Assembly: GCA_947500525.1 (NCBI GenBank)
Contig: CANMSH010000002.1
Location: 62,001 to 126,000, forward strand
Direction: 5' to 3'
Length of the DNA: 64,000 nt
Source of the DNA: an uncultured Flavobacteriaceae bacterium
Lineage (GTDB): Bacteria; Bacteroidota; Bacteroidia; Flavobacteriales; Flavobacteriaceae
Positions 16,857 to 25,988 of this stretch are shown piece by piece. Each line of letters starts with the position of its first letter. The stretch's first letter is position 1. Made by a program: the position numbers and the translations under genes. The notes under the pieces were generated by a model. It made no database searches and was not told the origin of the DNA. It worked only from the letters and a program-made list of their open reading frames with translations.

Positions 16857-18044
16857 ATGAAAAGAGTAATTGTTGGGCTTTCTGGAGGTGTAGATTCTAG
16901 TGTTGCTGCACATTTATTAAAGGAACAAGGCTATGAAGTCATAGGTTTGTTTATGAAGAATTGGCACGATGATTCGGTTACGATTTCTAATGAATGTCCT
17001 TGGTTAGAAGATAGTAATGACGCTATGTTAGTGGCTGAAAAGCTTGGAATTCCATTTCAAGTTGTTGACTTAAGTGTGCAATATAAGGAGCGCATCGTAG
17101 ATTATATGTTTCGAGAATATAAAATGGGAAGAACTCCCAATCCCGATGTTTTATGTAACAGAGAAATTAAGTTTGATGTATTTTTAAAGATAGCGTTAGA
17201 TTTAGGAGCTGATTTTGTGGCGACAGGTCATTATTGTAGAAAGTCTGAGTTCAATCATCAAGGAGAGACCATTTACCAATTATTGTCCGGCAAGGATGTG
17301 AATAAAGATCAGTCTTATTTTCTCTGTCAATTATCCCAAGAACAACTTTCAAAATCGTTATTTCCAATCGGAGAACTAACAAAGCCAGAAGTGCGGAATA
17401 TTGCTGCTAGTTTAGATTTAATAACCGCAGATAAAAAAGATTCTCAAGGCTTATGTTTTATTGGGAAAGTGAGATTACCAGAATTTTTACAACAAAAGTT
17501 AGAACCAAAAGAAGGAAATATTGTACAGATTCCTAATGAATCGAAAATTTTTGAAATGCCTAGTGTTGAATATTCTTCAAAAGAAGAAGAATTAGAAGCG
17601 AAGGCGTCAAAGTTTCTATATTCTAAAGATGATGGAAAAGTCATTGGAAGACATCAAGGGGCACATTATTTTACCATAGGACAGCGTAAAGGTCTCGCTG
17701 TAGGAGGGACGGTAGCACCTCTTTTTGTTATTGAGACGGATGTTAAAGAAAATATTATCTATACTGGAGAGGGAAAGAATCACAAAGGTTTGTATAGAAA
17801 TGTGCTCTTTGTCAAGAATGAAGAATTGCATTGGATACGGGAGGATATGGTTTTAATAGATGGCCAAAATTTAAAAGTAAAGGCTAGAATTCGTTATAGA
17901 CAGCCTTTAGAGAATGCAACTTTATTCAAGGTAGAGGAGGGGCTTTATGTTGAATTTGAAAAAAATCAATCGGCAATTACCGAAGGTCAGTTTGTGGCGT
18001 GGTACCAAGATGATGAACTACTTGGATCAGGTGTAATTTCTTAA
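16857..18044 (+). CDS. mnmA: tRNA-uridine 2-sulfurtransferase (MnmA)
   Basis: This cytosolic enzyme thiolates U34 of tRNAs for Lys, Glu and Gln. The PP-loop GLSGGVDSS (7-15) activates the uridine with ATP. The two catalytic cysteines are visible: C100 in NPDVLCN and C200 in SQGLCFIG. Compared with Escherichia coli MnmA there is an insertion of about 35 residues before the [16 protein letters not shown] segment; I recall this as usual in Bacteroidota. ATG 16857 (395 residues) is preferred over TTG 16836 because a -7 promoter element covers the TTG. It converges with the asparagine-synthetase-like gene, leaving one base between stops. Confidence 0.96.
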   Translation: MKRVIVGLSGGVDSSVAAHLLKEQGYEVIGLFMKNWHDDSVTISNECPWLEDSNDAMLVAEKLGIPFQVVDLSVQYKERIVDYMFREYKMGRTPNPDVLCNREIKFDVFLKIALDLGADFVATGHYCRKSEFNHQGETIYQLLSGKDVNKDQSYFLCQLSQEQLSKSLFPIGELTKPEVRNIAASLDLITADKKDSQGLCFIGKVRLPEFLQQKLEPKEGNIVQIPNESKIFEMPSVEYSSKEEELEAKASKFLYSKDDGKVIGRHQGAHYFTIGQRKGLAVGGTVAPLFVIETDVKENIIYTGEGKNHKGLYRNVLFVKNEELHWIREDMVLIDGQNLKVKARIRYRQPLENATLFKVEEGLYVEFEKNQSAITEGQFVAWYQDDELLGSGVIS

Positions 18045-18045
18045 A

Positions 18046-19878
18046 TTAGGTTTTATTAATATCCCACTTATTTTTTATTAAATTCAATAAAATTTCTGTA
18101 GTAACAATTTTGCTAATAAATAATATATTATCCGATTTTTTTATTTTTTCGATGTTCTTAAAATCTATGTATTTAGTTAATAAACAATCCCTGTGTAAAA
18201 TTGTATCAAACTCTTCATTTAAACTATTTTTAAACCAATAATTCCAATCTTCTAATGGAGTTGATTTTAATCGCTCTCTTTTGAAATATGCAATACCTCT
18301 AACGAAAATTTTCGAAATTTTAAAAAAAAGATAATTGTTTTTTGAGAAAATCCATATTGGCATTCCTCTTATATACGTATTTTTATATTGAGAATTAGTA
18401 CCAATTAGTTTAGTTTGAAATACATTTTTTTTATAATTATGATATTTTTTATTTCTATGCAGATAAGGAGATAAGCCTAGATTACTAATCTTTGAACTAA
18501 ACCCGAATTTAATCACGTCTTTATCCAGATATGGCGCTCTAAAAGTGAAATAGTTATTGGCAATTGCCATTTCTCCCCCAAAATACTTGGTAAAAACTTC
18601 ATAAATATCATATAGCATAAAGGTCTGAGGATTATGATGGGAGCCGTATAGGTTTTCTATTCTTTTGAGCGTCTTTTCAACGTGCAATTCAAATTGATCA
18701 TAGTTTTTTTTAAAAACATCAGAATAGTTTTCTTTATTAATTTCGATATTACCTTTCTTAAAGAAAGAAGCCATGCCTAGAGATATTATTGGACTCGATA
18801 TTGTTGCTCCTACGGTATTTCCATCGCCTCTCATAAAATCACCTGCTATACCACTAATTAATATTGAGTTTTTAGTATCATTATCATTATATAAAGTTCG
18901 GTAGACGTATGGAAGAGTAGATCTGAGAATAGTTCCTATGCCATTTGATAATCTTATCGAATCGTAGATTAGATTTGGTAGTTCTTTTTCTAATTTTTTT
19001 TCGAAGCGAATCTGTTTGTTCTTTAGTTTTAATTTTTTGGATATTTTTGATACTACTTTTAAATCATCTGCCTTGGAAGTTCCGTATGTATAGGTAACTA
19101 CATCTGTTTCTTTAGGAGTAAGTGATACTAATGTTCTTGAATCGAAACCTCCAGTGAAAGCAACATAGTTCGAGTTTTTTCTATCAAAATATTTAGGAAT
19201 TACTTTTTTGAAAATTTTTATTCCTTCTGAATATGCTTTTTCTCCTGAAAGCAAATGTTTATTCGAAGAATATTGACGTTTATATTTCGTTTTTTTTATT
19301 GCTCGCGTGTTTAAATCTACCTCTAGTATCAATGCTGATGTAAGTCTTTCAACCCCTTTTAAACAAGTGGTTTCGAAAATAGGAAAATTGAAAAACATGC
19401 ATTCATATAACCATTCTTCATTAAATTCTGGAACACTGGGAAGAGTCGAAAAAGTCGAAATGTTAGTAGAGAAAACAAAATAATTATCTACAAAACCATA
19501 GTTAAGAGGTTGTTGTGATCTCTCATCACTGATTAAAAAGACTTTGTTCGTGACTGTATTTATGACCCCAAATGCAAAATGACCTCGCAATTTAGCAAAC
19601 CAAGAGTAGGTTGAATTTTTAAAATTAGTAACAACTTCTTTCCACGGAACTTCATTATATTCTATCAAATCTCCAGCAAATATAAACGTCAATGGTCCGT
19701 TCGTAAAAGTCCGTTGACCCTTCAACGGAGAAGATTTTAGAAAAGCTATAGTCGAAAAGAAATTTTCATTTGAAATAGTTTCAATTAACCTGGTATCCGC
19801 CAAATTAATTGATTTCATAAAATACTCTTTTTCTATCAAGTCTAAATTTGGTCCCATGGCACAACAAAATTCACTCAT
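18046..19878 (-). CDS. Asparagine-synthetase-like protein, copy 1
   Basis: A 610-residue protein with an N-terminal class-II-amidotransferase-like domain (about 1-180; LRGHFAFGVIN and FLISDERSQQPLNY) and a C-terminal synthetase domain. The synthetase PP-loop is FTGGFDSRT (241-249), and GIAGDFMRGDG matches the second nucleotide-site loop. True amidotransferases have Cys as residue 2; this one begins MSEFCC, with the first Cys at 5. It may need trimming, or the domain may be structural as in beta-lactam synthetase. It is a close paralogue of the gene at 19989-21818 and 110 bases downstream of it. No peptide-precursor or sugar-biosynthesis partner is adjacent, so the substrate is unknown. Confidence 0.8.
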   Translation of the reverse strand: MSEFCCAMGPNLDLIEKEYFMKSINLADTRLIETISNENFFSTIAFLKSSPLKGQRTFTNGPLTFIFAGDLIEYNEVPWKEVVTNFKNSTYSWFAKLRGHFAFGVINTVTNKVFLISDERSQQPLNYGFVDNYFVFSTNISTFSTLPSVPEFNEEWLYECMFFNFPIFETTCLKGVERLTSALILEVDLNTRAIKKTKYKRQYSSNKHLLSGEKAYSEGIKIFKKVIPKYFDRKNSNYVAFTGGFDSRTLVSLTPKETDVVTYTYGTSKADDLKVVSKISKKLKLKNKQIRFEKKLEKELPNLIYDSIRLSNGIGTILRSTLPYVYRTLYNDNDTKNSILISGIAGDFMRGDGNTVGATISSPIISLGMASFFKKGNIEINKENYSDVFKKNYDQFELHVEKTLKRIENLYGSHHNPQTFMLYDIYEVFTKYFGGEMAIANNYFTFRAPYLDKDVIKFGFSSKISNLGLSPYLHRNKKYHNYKKNVFQTKLIGTNSQYKNTYIRGMPIWIFSKNNYLFFKISKIFVRGIAYFKRERLKSTPLEDWNYWFKNSLNEEFDTILHRDCLLTKYIDFKNIEKIKKSDNILFISKIVTTEILLNLIKNKWDINKT

Positions 19879-19988
19879 AAGTAATGTTTATTTTGGGTTG
19901 GGCTGACCAAATTAAGACAGACCATAAAGTAAATTCGTAAGTACAGTTTTCTTCGGGGTGAATCAAATTATTACCTCAGAAGTTACTT

Positions 19989-21818
19989 TTAATCTTTAAT
20001 ATTCCATTTATTTTTAATCAGATTCAATAAAATTTCAGTCGTTACTAGTTGGTTAATAAGTAGGAGATCGTTTGATTTTTTTATTTTTTCTATTGAAGAC
20101 ATTTCAATATATTCAGATAATAAACACTTATGATCTAATATGTTGTCAAATTCTTTATTCAGTACATTTTTGAACCAATGATCCCAGTTCTCCAAACGTG
20201 CCGTTCCTACTTTATACCCTTTCAAATACGCAATACCTCTGACAAAAAATCTAGTAATTTTAAATAGCTTAAAGTTATTCATAGCAAACATAAAAATAGG
20301 TAAACCTCGTATATATGTTCGTCTAATTTTTTTGACGGAACTCATAACTTTACTTTGAAAAACATAGCGTTTATAATCCAAGTATTTCTTTTCACCTTTG
20401 TACGGAGACAAGCCTAAATTACTAATTTTAGAGTTAAACCCGAAGTTCAGTAAGTTCTTATTTAAATAAGGAGCTCTGAAAGTAAAATAATTGTTGGCTA
20501 TTGCCATTTCTCCTCCAAAATATTTAGGACTTACTTCATATACATCATATAGCATATACGCCGCAGGATCATTATGTTCTCCGTAAAGACTCTTAATTTT
20601 TTCAAGTGTTTTTTCAATATGATTTTCAAATAGGGAATAATCTTTTTTGAACACCAACGGTAGCTTATCTTTTTGAGGTGTCATTATACCTTTATGGTAA
20701 TATTGACATATACCATAGGACATTATTGAACTTGATGTTGTTGCAAAAGGACTAAGATCATCTCCTCTAAAAAAATCACCACCGATTCCACTAATGATTA
20801 CGCCGGTATCTTTTTCGTCAGTTTCGTCGTAAAGCGATTTGTAGACATAAGGTAATGTAGACCTTAGTACGGTACCCATACCTCCAGATAATCTCACAGC
20901 ATCATAAATTAATTTTGGCATTTCTTTTTCCAGTTCTTCACCGAAGAAGACTTTCTTGTTTTTGATCTTCAATCTTTTTGCCAATCGCTCCGTTACTTTT
21001 AGATCCGAACTTCCTTCGATACCATAGGTGTAAGATGTTAACGGGGTTTTTTCTGGTGCTAATGATAGTATTGTTCTAGAATCGAATCCACCTGTAAAAG
21101 CAATATAATTTGAATTGGTCTGATCAAAGTATTTTGGAATTTGATTTTTAAATTGCTTTAGTCCTTCTTGATACGCTTTTTCTCCATTCAACAATTTTTT
21201 AGCCGGTTTAAAATTGTTTGTATAATTAATTTTAGAAATTTTTTGGGATGCTATGTCCACTGTGAGTACTGATGCGAATGACAACCTTTTTACTCCGTGA
21301 AAGAAAGTCGTCGTATGAATGGGGAAATTAAAAAAGACATATTCGTATAACCATTCTTCATTAAATTTAGGGACAATCGGTAAAGTAGAAAATGTTGCAA
21401 TATTGGTTGAGAAAATGAAAGTTTTGTCAACATAGCCATAATTAAGCGAGAGTTGCGATCTTCGATCACTTATTAACGAGACCTCATCCGTCTTTTTGTT
21501 AATTATAGCTATTGCAAAATGCCCCTCTAATTCAGAAAACCATTGGTAATTTGATTTTTCGAAATTCGATACAATTTGAGTCCAAGGAATATGAGTATGA
21601 TCAATTAAATCTCCAGCAAACAAAAAGGTCATTGAGTCATTTTGATAAACTCTTTCTCCTTTTAACGGAGAAGATGCTAAAAAAGAGGTTGAATAGCAAT
21701 AATTTTGCTCAAAACTAGATTCGGAATTCATATTCCCCTCTAAATTAATAGATTTAGCAAATTTTTCTTTTTCAATTATACTAACATCAGGGCCGATAGC
21801 ACAACAAAAACCGTTCAT
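19989..21818 (-). CDS. Asparagine-synthetase-like protein, copy 2
   Basis: A 609-residue paralogue of the previous gene, with the same two-domain build: GHFAIAIIN and SDRRSQLSLNYG in the amidotransferase-like part, FTGGFDSRT in the synthetase PP-loop, and GIGGDFFRGDD further on. It begins MNGFCCAIGP, again with Cys at 5 rather than 2. Both copies share the C-terminal FGGEMAIANNYFTFRAPYL segment almost exactly and end with TTEILLNLIKNKW, showing tandem duplication. Both look richer in Lys and AT than neighbouring genes by eye. Likely chemistry is ATP-dependent amide formation on a carboxylate; the acceptor is unknown. Confidence 0.8.
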   Translation of the reverse strand: MNGFCCAIGPDVSIIEKEKFAKSINLEGNMNSESSFEQNYCYSTSFLASSPLKGERVYQNDSMTFLFAGDLIDHTHIPWTQIVSNFEKSNYQWFSELEGHFAIAIINKKTDEVSLISDRRSQLSLNYGYVDKTFIFSTNIATFSTLPIVPKFNEEWLYEYVFFNFPIHTTTFFHGVKRLSFASVLTVDIASQKISKINYTNNFKPAKKLLNGEKAYQEGLKQFKNQIPKYFDQTNSNYIAFTGGFDSRTILSLAPEKTPLTSYTYGIEGSSDLKVTERLAKRLKIKNKKVFFGEELEKEMPKLIYDAVRLSGGMGTVLRSTLPYVYKSLYDETDEKDTGVIISGIGGDFFRGDDLSPFATTSSSIMSYGICQYYHKGIMTPQKDKLPLVFKKDYSLFENHIEKTLEKIKSLYGEHNDPAAYMLYDVYEVSPKYFGGEMAIANNYFTFRAPYLNKNLLNFGFNSKISNLGLSPYKGEKKYLDYKRYVFQSKVMSSVKKIRRTYIRGLPIFMFAMNNFKLFKITRFFVRGIAYLKGYKVGTARLENWDHWFKNVLNKEFDNILDHKCLLSEYIEMSSIEKIKKSNDLLLINQLVTTEILLNLIKNKWNIKD

Positions 21819-22029
21819 AGCAATTTTTTATTAATTTTTTAATTTAACGACGAAGATCAAAATAAATTGGCAATTTAGTGCTGATTTTTGTGTAGATGGT
21901 AATAGATTCTATATAGACTTCATTTTTATTCATAATTCGGGGTATTTAATTGATTTTTTTCAGGGTATTTATTCTTTGAAAAAAAGATCAGTTTTTAAAT
22001 ATCAAAACAAACTAATCTTTAATTTATAG

Positions 22030-22037
22030 TACATTTG
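22030..22037 (+). promoter_or_regulatory. -7 promoter element for the FabK/NMO-like gene
   Basis: TACATTTG is an exact TAnnTTTG match, 16 bases ahead of the GTG start at 22054. Confidence 0.55.
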
Positions 22038-22053
22038 TATAAATTGAATACAA

Positions 22054-22995
22054 GTGCACAATAAAATTACGAAACTTTTTAATATTCAGTATCCTTTAGT
22101 GCAAGCGGGAATGATTTGGGCGAGTGGTTGGAAGTTAGCTTCTGAGGTCAGTAATGCTGGTGGTTTGGGACTTATAGGAGCAGGTTCTATGTATCCCAAT
22201 GTGCTACTCGAACATATCCAAAAATGCAAAAAAGCAACAAAGAAACCTTTTGGGATTAACGTTCCAATGTTGTATCCCAATATTGAAGAAATTATGAATA
22301 TTATTATTGCTGAGAAAGTCAAAATTGTAGTTACTTCGGCAGGGAACCCAAAGACTTGGACTTCTCATTTAAAAGAAAAAGGCATAGTTGTTGTACATGT
22401 GGTAAGTAGTTTGAAATTTGCTTTAAAAGCACAAGAGGCAGGTGTAGATGCGGTTGTAGCTGAAGGTTTCGAAGCGGGCGGGCATAATGGTAGAGATGAG
22501 ATGACTACTTTCACATTATTGCCAATTGTAAAAGAGCAACTTGAGATTCCTTTAATTGCTGCAGGAGGAATTGCTACGGGTAGAGGTATGCTAGCAGCAA
22601 TGATTTTAGGAGCGGATGCTGTACAAATAGGAAGTAGATTTGTAGCTAGTGAAGAAGCTTCTTCGCATATCAATTTCAAACAAGAAGTTGTAAACGCTAA
22701 AGAGGGAGCAACACAGCTGACACTAAAAGAGTTGGCACCAGTGCGCCTTATTAAAAATAAATTCTATCATGATGTGCAAGAATTGTATAAAAAGGCGCCA
22801 ACAAAAGAAGAACTCAAAGAACTCCTTGGTAGAGCAAGAGCAAAGCGTGGAATGTTCGAGGGAGATTTAATAGAAGGTGAATTGGAAATTGGGCAAATAG
22901 CAGGTTTGATTCATGAGATAAAACCGGCAAAACAAATTGTTGACGAAATTATTACTGAATACACCAATGTAAAACAATCAATAGGAAGACTATGA
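22054..22995 (+). CDS. FMN-dependent nitronate monooxygenase / FabK-like oxidoreductase
   Basis: A 313-residue TIM-barrel flavoprotein. Features are YPLVQAGMIWASG at the N-terminus, GFEAGGHNG with the usual catalytic His, and the phosphate-binding loop segments AAGGIATGRG and GADAVQIGSRF. Members either oxidise alkyl nitronates or, as FabK, reduce enoyl-ACP; sequence alone does not separate these. The start is GTG 22054: an in-frame TGA lies three codons upstream and no ATG is available before the conserved N-terminus. The next gene overlaps its stop by four bases (ATGA). Confidence 0.85.
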   Translation: MHNKITKLFNIQYPLVQAGMIWASGWKLASEVSNAGGLGLIGAGSMYPNVLLEHIQKCKKATKKPFGINVPMLYPNIEEIMNIIIAEKVKIVVTSAGNPKTWTSHLKEKGIVVVHVVSSLKFALKAQEAGVDAVVAEGFEAGGHNGRDEMTTFTLLPIVKEQLEIPLIAAGGIATGRGMLAAMILGADAVQIGSRFVASEEASSHINFKQEVVNAKEGATQLTLKELAPVRLIKNKFYHDVQELYKKAPTKEELKELLGRARAKRGMFEGDLIEGELEIGQIAGLIHEIKPAKQIVDEIITEYTNVKQSIGRL

Positions 22996-23840
22996 AAAAA
23001 ATATTACTTATTATAATGACACTTTTTTGTGTGGTTTCTACAGCACAAAAAAAGGCTAAGATAAAAGGGAACAAAAATGTAATTACAGAAGAGAGAACTT
23101 TTGATTTCTTTTCGAGTATAGAATTAAATGATAAAATTAAACTAGACCTAAAACAAAGTGAATCTAGTAAATTAGTTGTTGAGGCAGATGAAAATTTACA
23201 TGACGTATTAGATACCGAAATAGAAAATGGGACTCTAATATTATCGCTTAACAGACGAATCACAAACTCAAAAAGATTTCGTTTAACCCTATATATCGAA
23301 GATTTGGATGTTATTAAACTAAATGATGACAGTGAAATTAGAAGTGATGAAAAATTTGATTTTTTTGATTTAAATATGATCTTAAATGACAAATCGGATG
23401 TAGAAATGAATATTGAAGCTCAATTTTTTAGTTTAGAATCGAATGAAAAATCTAGAGGAAATATGATCATAAAAGCGGATAGTATTATGGTACACATGAA
23501 AGAATCATCTAGAATAAAATATGAAGTAAATACACAAAAAATACAAATTAATTATGAAGGAAGTTCTACAGGCGAATTTGTGGGAAAAACAAATAATTTG
23601 AGTCTGATAGCGAATGACAATGCCACTTTTAAAGGGAATCAATTAGAAGCAAAAGAAGTTGATTTTAAAGGATCAAATAATACAAACTCGTATGTGCATG
23701 CTAAAAATACCTTGTCGTTGACGTTAAAGAATAAGTCAAAAATCTACGTTTTTGGAGCTCCTGTAATAGAGATAAAATCTTTTGAAGATACTGCTAGTAT
23801 TTTCAAAAGAGAAACAATGAGATTACTTGAAAAATTATAA
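22992..23840 (+). CDS. GIN-domain (DUF2807) secreted protein
   Basis: A 282-residue exported protein: signal peptide (1-18, ending STAQ) followed by a repetitive beta-helix typical of the putative autotransporter-adhesin-head GIN domain (FFSSIELNDKIKLDLKQSES, then LVVEADENLHDVLDTEIENGTLIL). These proteins are common in Bacteroidota and their function is uncertain. It overlaps the preceding oxidoreductase gene by four bases and so is translationally coupled to it. It converges with the lytic transglycosylase gene with no gap. Confidence 0.8.
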   Translation: MKKILLIIMTLFCVVSTAQKKAKIKGNKNVITEERTFDFFSSIELNDKIKLDLKQSESSKLVVEADENLHDVLDTEIENGTLILSLNRRITNSKRFRLTLYIEDLDVIKLNDDSEIRSDEKFDFFDLNMILNDKSDVEMNIEAQFFSLESNEKSRGNMIIKADSIMVHMKESSRIKYEVNTQKIQINYEGSSTGEFVGKTNNLSLIANDNATFKGNQLEAKEVDFKGSNNTNSYVHAKNTLSLTLKNKSKIYVFGAPVIEIKSFEDTASIFKRETMRLLEKL

Positions 23841-24767
23841 TTATTTCGGTATTTTAATATAATACGCTTTTCTAGATTTATTGTTCAATTTGTTCTCACG
23901 CAACCACGGGTTATGCAATTTTAACTCTTTATAGTTTGTTTGAAACTTTTTGGCGAAACTTGCTATGTTAGTAATGGCCGTATCTACCTTGACGTTATAG
24001 CTCTTTGGAAGTTCATATAAATCGTCTCTGTCAAAATGAAAACCGTAATTTTTTGGTTGCGATAAAATTTCTTTAGCAGCTATTATTCTTGGTACATATC
24101 GTTGTGTATTCTCACCAGCAAGCACATCATAGTAACTATTGACTTGTTGTTGTTTTAATTTTCCGTTTAATCCGCCATTACCGTCATGATATGCAGCAGC
24201 CGCCATTGTCCATGTACCAAATTTTTTCTTCGCCTTAAGTAAGTAATCACATGCTGCTCGAGTCGCTTTTTCTAAATGATAACGTTCATCAACATTACTA
24301 TTTACTTCAAGCCCATTTTCTTTAGCCGCCGCTCTTAATAATTGCCAAAAACCTTTAGCTCCTGCGGGAGAAGTTACATTGCGTAAATTACTTTCAATTA
24401 CAGCTAAATATTTGAAATCATCAGGAACACCTTTTTCTTTTAAAATAGGTTCAATAATAGGAAAATATTTATTCGTTCGTTTGATCCATAAGAGAGCATT
24501 TGATTGCCAATAGGTATTAACAAGTAGTTCCCTATCAATTCTTTCCTTTATATCATGTTTTTCCAACGGAACTCTTTCTCCTGCAAACATTAAATCTGCT
24601 GGAATTTTAATAGCCTTGATATTGTAAGAATCACTGGTTTTCTTGTGATCTCCTAGTGTTTTAGGTTCTTGATTTTGCTCTATATCTTTGTCTTGAACTG
24701 CATTAATGAGTACACCACAAACGGCAACTACGGCAAGTATGATGATAAATTTATAAGACTTTTGCAT
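23841..24767 (-). CDS. Lytic transglycosylase (MltD-like) with C-terminal LysM-like tail
   Basis: A 308-residue envelope enzyme that would cut peptidoglycan between MurNAc and GlcNAc. An N-terminal hydrophobic segment (about 6-24) exports or anchors it. The SLT domain (about 105-235) has the catalytic Glu125 in VIESNLRN, followed by SPAGAKGFWQL and the AAAAYHDGNGGL loop. The C-terminal 45 residues (VDTAITNIASFAKKFQTNYKEL) resemble a LysM wall-binding unit. It lies 12 bases after rfbC on the same strand. Confidence 0.9.
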   Translation of the reverse strand: MQKSYKFIIILAVVAVCGVLINAVQDKDIEQNQEPKTLGDHKKTSDSYNIKAIKIPADLMFAGERVPLEKHDIKERIDRELLVNTYWQSNALLWIKRTNKYFPIIEPILKEKGVPDDFKYLAVIESNLRNVTSPAGAKGFWQLLRAAAKENGLEVNSNVDERYHLEKATRAACDYLLKAKKKFGTWTMAAAAYHDGNGGLNGKLKQQQVNSYYDVLAGENTQRYVPRIIAAKEILSQPKNYGFHFDRDDLYELPKSYNVKVDTAITNIASFAKKFQTNYKELKLHNPWLRENKLNNKSRKAYYIKIPK

Positions 24768-24779
24768 ATAAGTTATTTT

Positions 24780-25319
24780 TTAAAAAGGTGATTTATAATC
24801 TATAAAAGACAACCCTTTTTTGTCTTTTTCTGAAATGATAGGATCTTTAATGCCCCAATCAATATTTAAAATTCTATCGTCCCAAGCGATCGTAACCTCC
24901 GACGCTGGATGGTAATATTGCGTGCACTTATAACTGAAAATTGTATTGTCTTCTAATACGAGAAAGCCATGCGCAAATCCACTAGGAATATATAATTGTT
25001 GTTTATTCTTATCAGATAAAACGATTTTAAAATGATGCCCGTAAGTAGAAGACTTCTTTCTCATGTCTACAACAATATCCAAAACACTACCACTAATAAC
25101 GCGAACCAATTTACCTTGAGCGTAAGGCGGACTTTGAAAATGTAAACCACGCAACACCCCTTTTTGGGAACAAGACTCGTTATCCTGTACGAAACTAACA
25201 TCCATAGCTTCAGTAAGCTCCTTCTTGTTATAACTCTCTAAAAAATAACCACGCTGATCTTCAAAAACAGATGGTGTTAAAATCAACAAATTTTTTATAG
25301 GAGTTTTTTCAATTTTCAT
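24780..25319 (-). CDS. rfbC: dTDP-4-dehydrorhamnose 3,5-epimerase (RfbC/RmlC)
   Basis: A 179-residue cupin that epimerises the dTDP-4-keto-6-deoxyglucose intermediate in dTDP-L-rhamnose synthesis. Catalytic residues are H60 in VLRGLHFQ and Tyr130 in the FSYKCTQYY segment, with GFAHGF (115-120) nearby. Length and motifs are normal. The other rhamnose genes (rfbA, rfbB, rfbD) are not in this window, which is unusual for this pathway, so it may act with partners elsewhere. It lies between a small hydrolase gene (12 bases upstream) and the transglycosylase gene (12 bases downstream). Confidence 0.93.
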   Translation of the reverse strand: MKIEKTPIKNLLILTPSVFEDQRGYFLESYNKKELTEAMDVSFVQDNESCSQKGVLRGLHFQSPPYAQGKLVRVISGSVLDIVVDMRKKSSTYGHHFKIVLSDKNKQQLYIPSGFAHGFLVLEDNTIFSYKCTQYYHPASEVTIAWDDRILNIDWGIKDPIISEKDKKGLSFIDYKSPF

Positions 25320-25331
25320 TGGCGCAATGTA

Positions 25332-25985
25332 CTAAATTATCGCGATTAAAAGTTCAGAAATTTTCCTTGCTTTATTTAAAATCATGACATGAGTACCTCC
25401 TTTTATTACAGTACAGTTGTTTATATGCTTAATAGGAAAAACACCATCTTCATCCCCATGTATATGAACAACATTTGGTAATGGAGTTTCTTGAGTCCAG
25501 TGTAGCACATTATAAACTGCCCAAGGTAGATAGATTTCATCTCTCATTGAAAGGTATTTTCGATATAAATCAATCCTTTTTTGAGCAAAATTTCCAAACG
25601 CATATTTTGCAAAACTTTCAATATTTACAATCGCCTTTGTGGGAAATAGTTTATATGCTTTGGTTGTTCTGGCAATTTGAAGTCGTCTAGGTAATTCATG
25701 TTTCGTTTTAACACTTGAAATGAGAATTGTTTTTTTTGTGGGTACTATTTTACTCATTTCTTGCACCATAATACCTCCAAAAGAAACTCCTACCAAAACA
25801 GGATTTTCATGATGAATTCGATTACACATGCGCGTAGCATACTCAGATAATGTTTCTCTCTCTGATTTAGGAATTAGCCAATCCAAATAATGAATTTCAT
25901 AGGTATCTTTAGGTAGTTCTAAATATTCGAAAATATCAATACTCGCGGCTAATCCAGGAACAAAATAAAGATGTGTTTTATCCAT
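25332..25985 (-). CDS. Small alpha/beta hydrolase
   Basis: A 217-residue cytosolic alpha/beta hydrolase. The nucleophile elbow is VGVSFGG (Ser near residue 69), the acid is probably Asp in HIHGDEDGVFP, and the His is in KGGTHVMI. The short cap region (about 100-165) is helical. Substrate unknown; carboxylesterases and thioesterases of this size are common. It starts three bases after the mtaB stop, so the two genes are almost certainly one transcript. Confidence 0.82.
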   Translation of the reverse strand: MDKTHLYFVPGLAASIDIFEYLELPKDTYEIHYLDWLIPKSERETLSEYATRMCNRIHHENPVLVGVSFGGIMVQEMSKIVPTKKTILISSVKTKHELPRRLQIARTTKAYKLFPTKAIVNIESFAKYAFGNFAQKRIDLYRKYLSMRDEIYLPWAVYNVLHWTQETPLPNVVHIHGDEDGVFPIKHINNCTVIKGGTHVMILNKARKISELLIAII

Positions 25986-25988
25986 GAA

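Noticed and set aside
18046..21818. The asparagine-synthetase-like genes as lasso-peptide cyclases
   Set aside because: No leader-protease, PqqD-like recognition protein or plausible precursor gene is beside them. The 110-base gap between them and the 235 bases upstream hold no convincing precursor frame; one 16-codon frame overlapping the start of copy 1 has no precursor features.
21939..21971. Direct repeat GGGTATTTA (21939-21948 and 21963-21971) as an operator
   Set aside because: Only two short copies 14 bases apart in AT-rich DNA, not at a fixed position relative to the promoter element at 22030.
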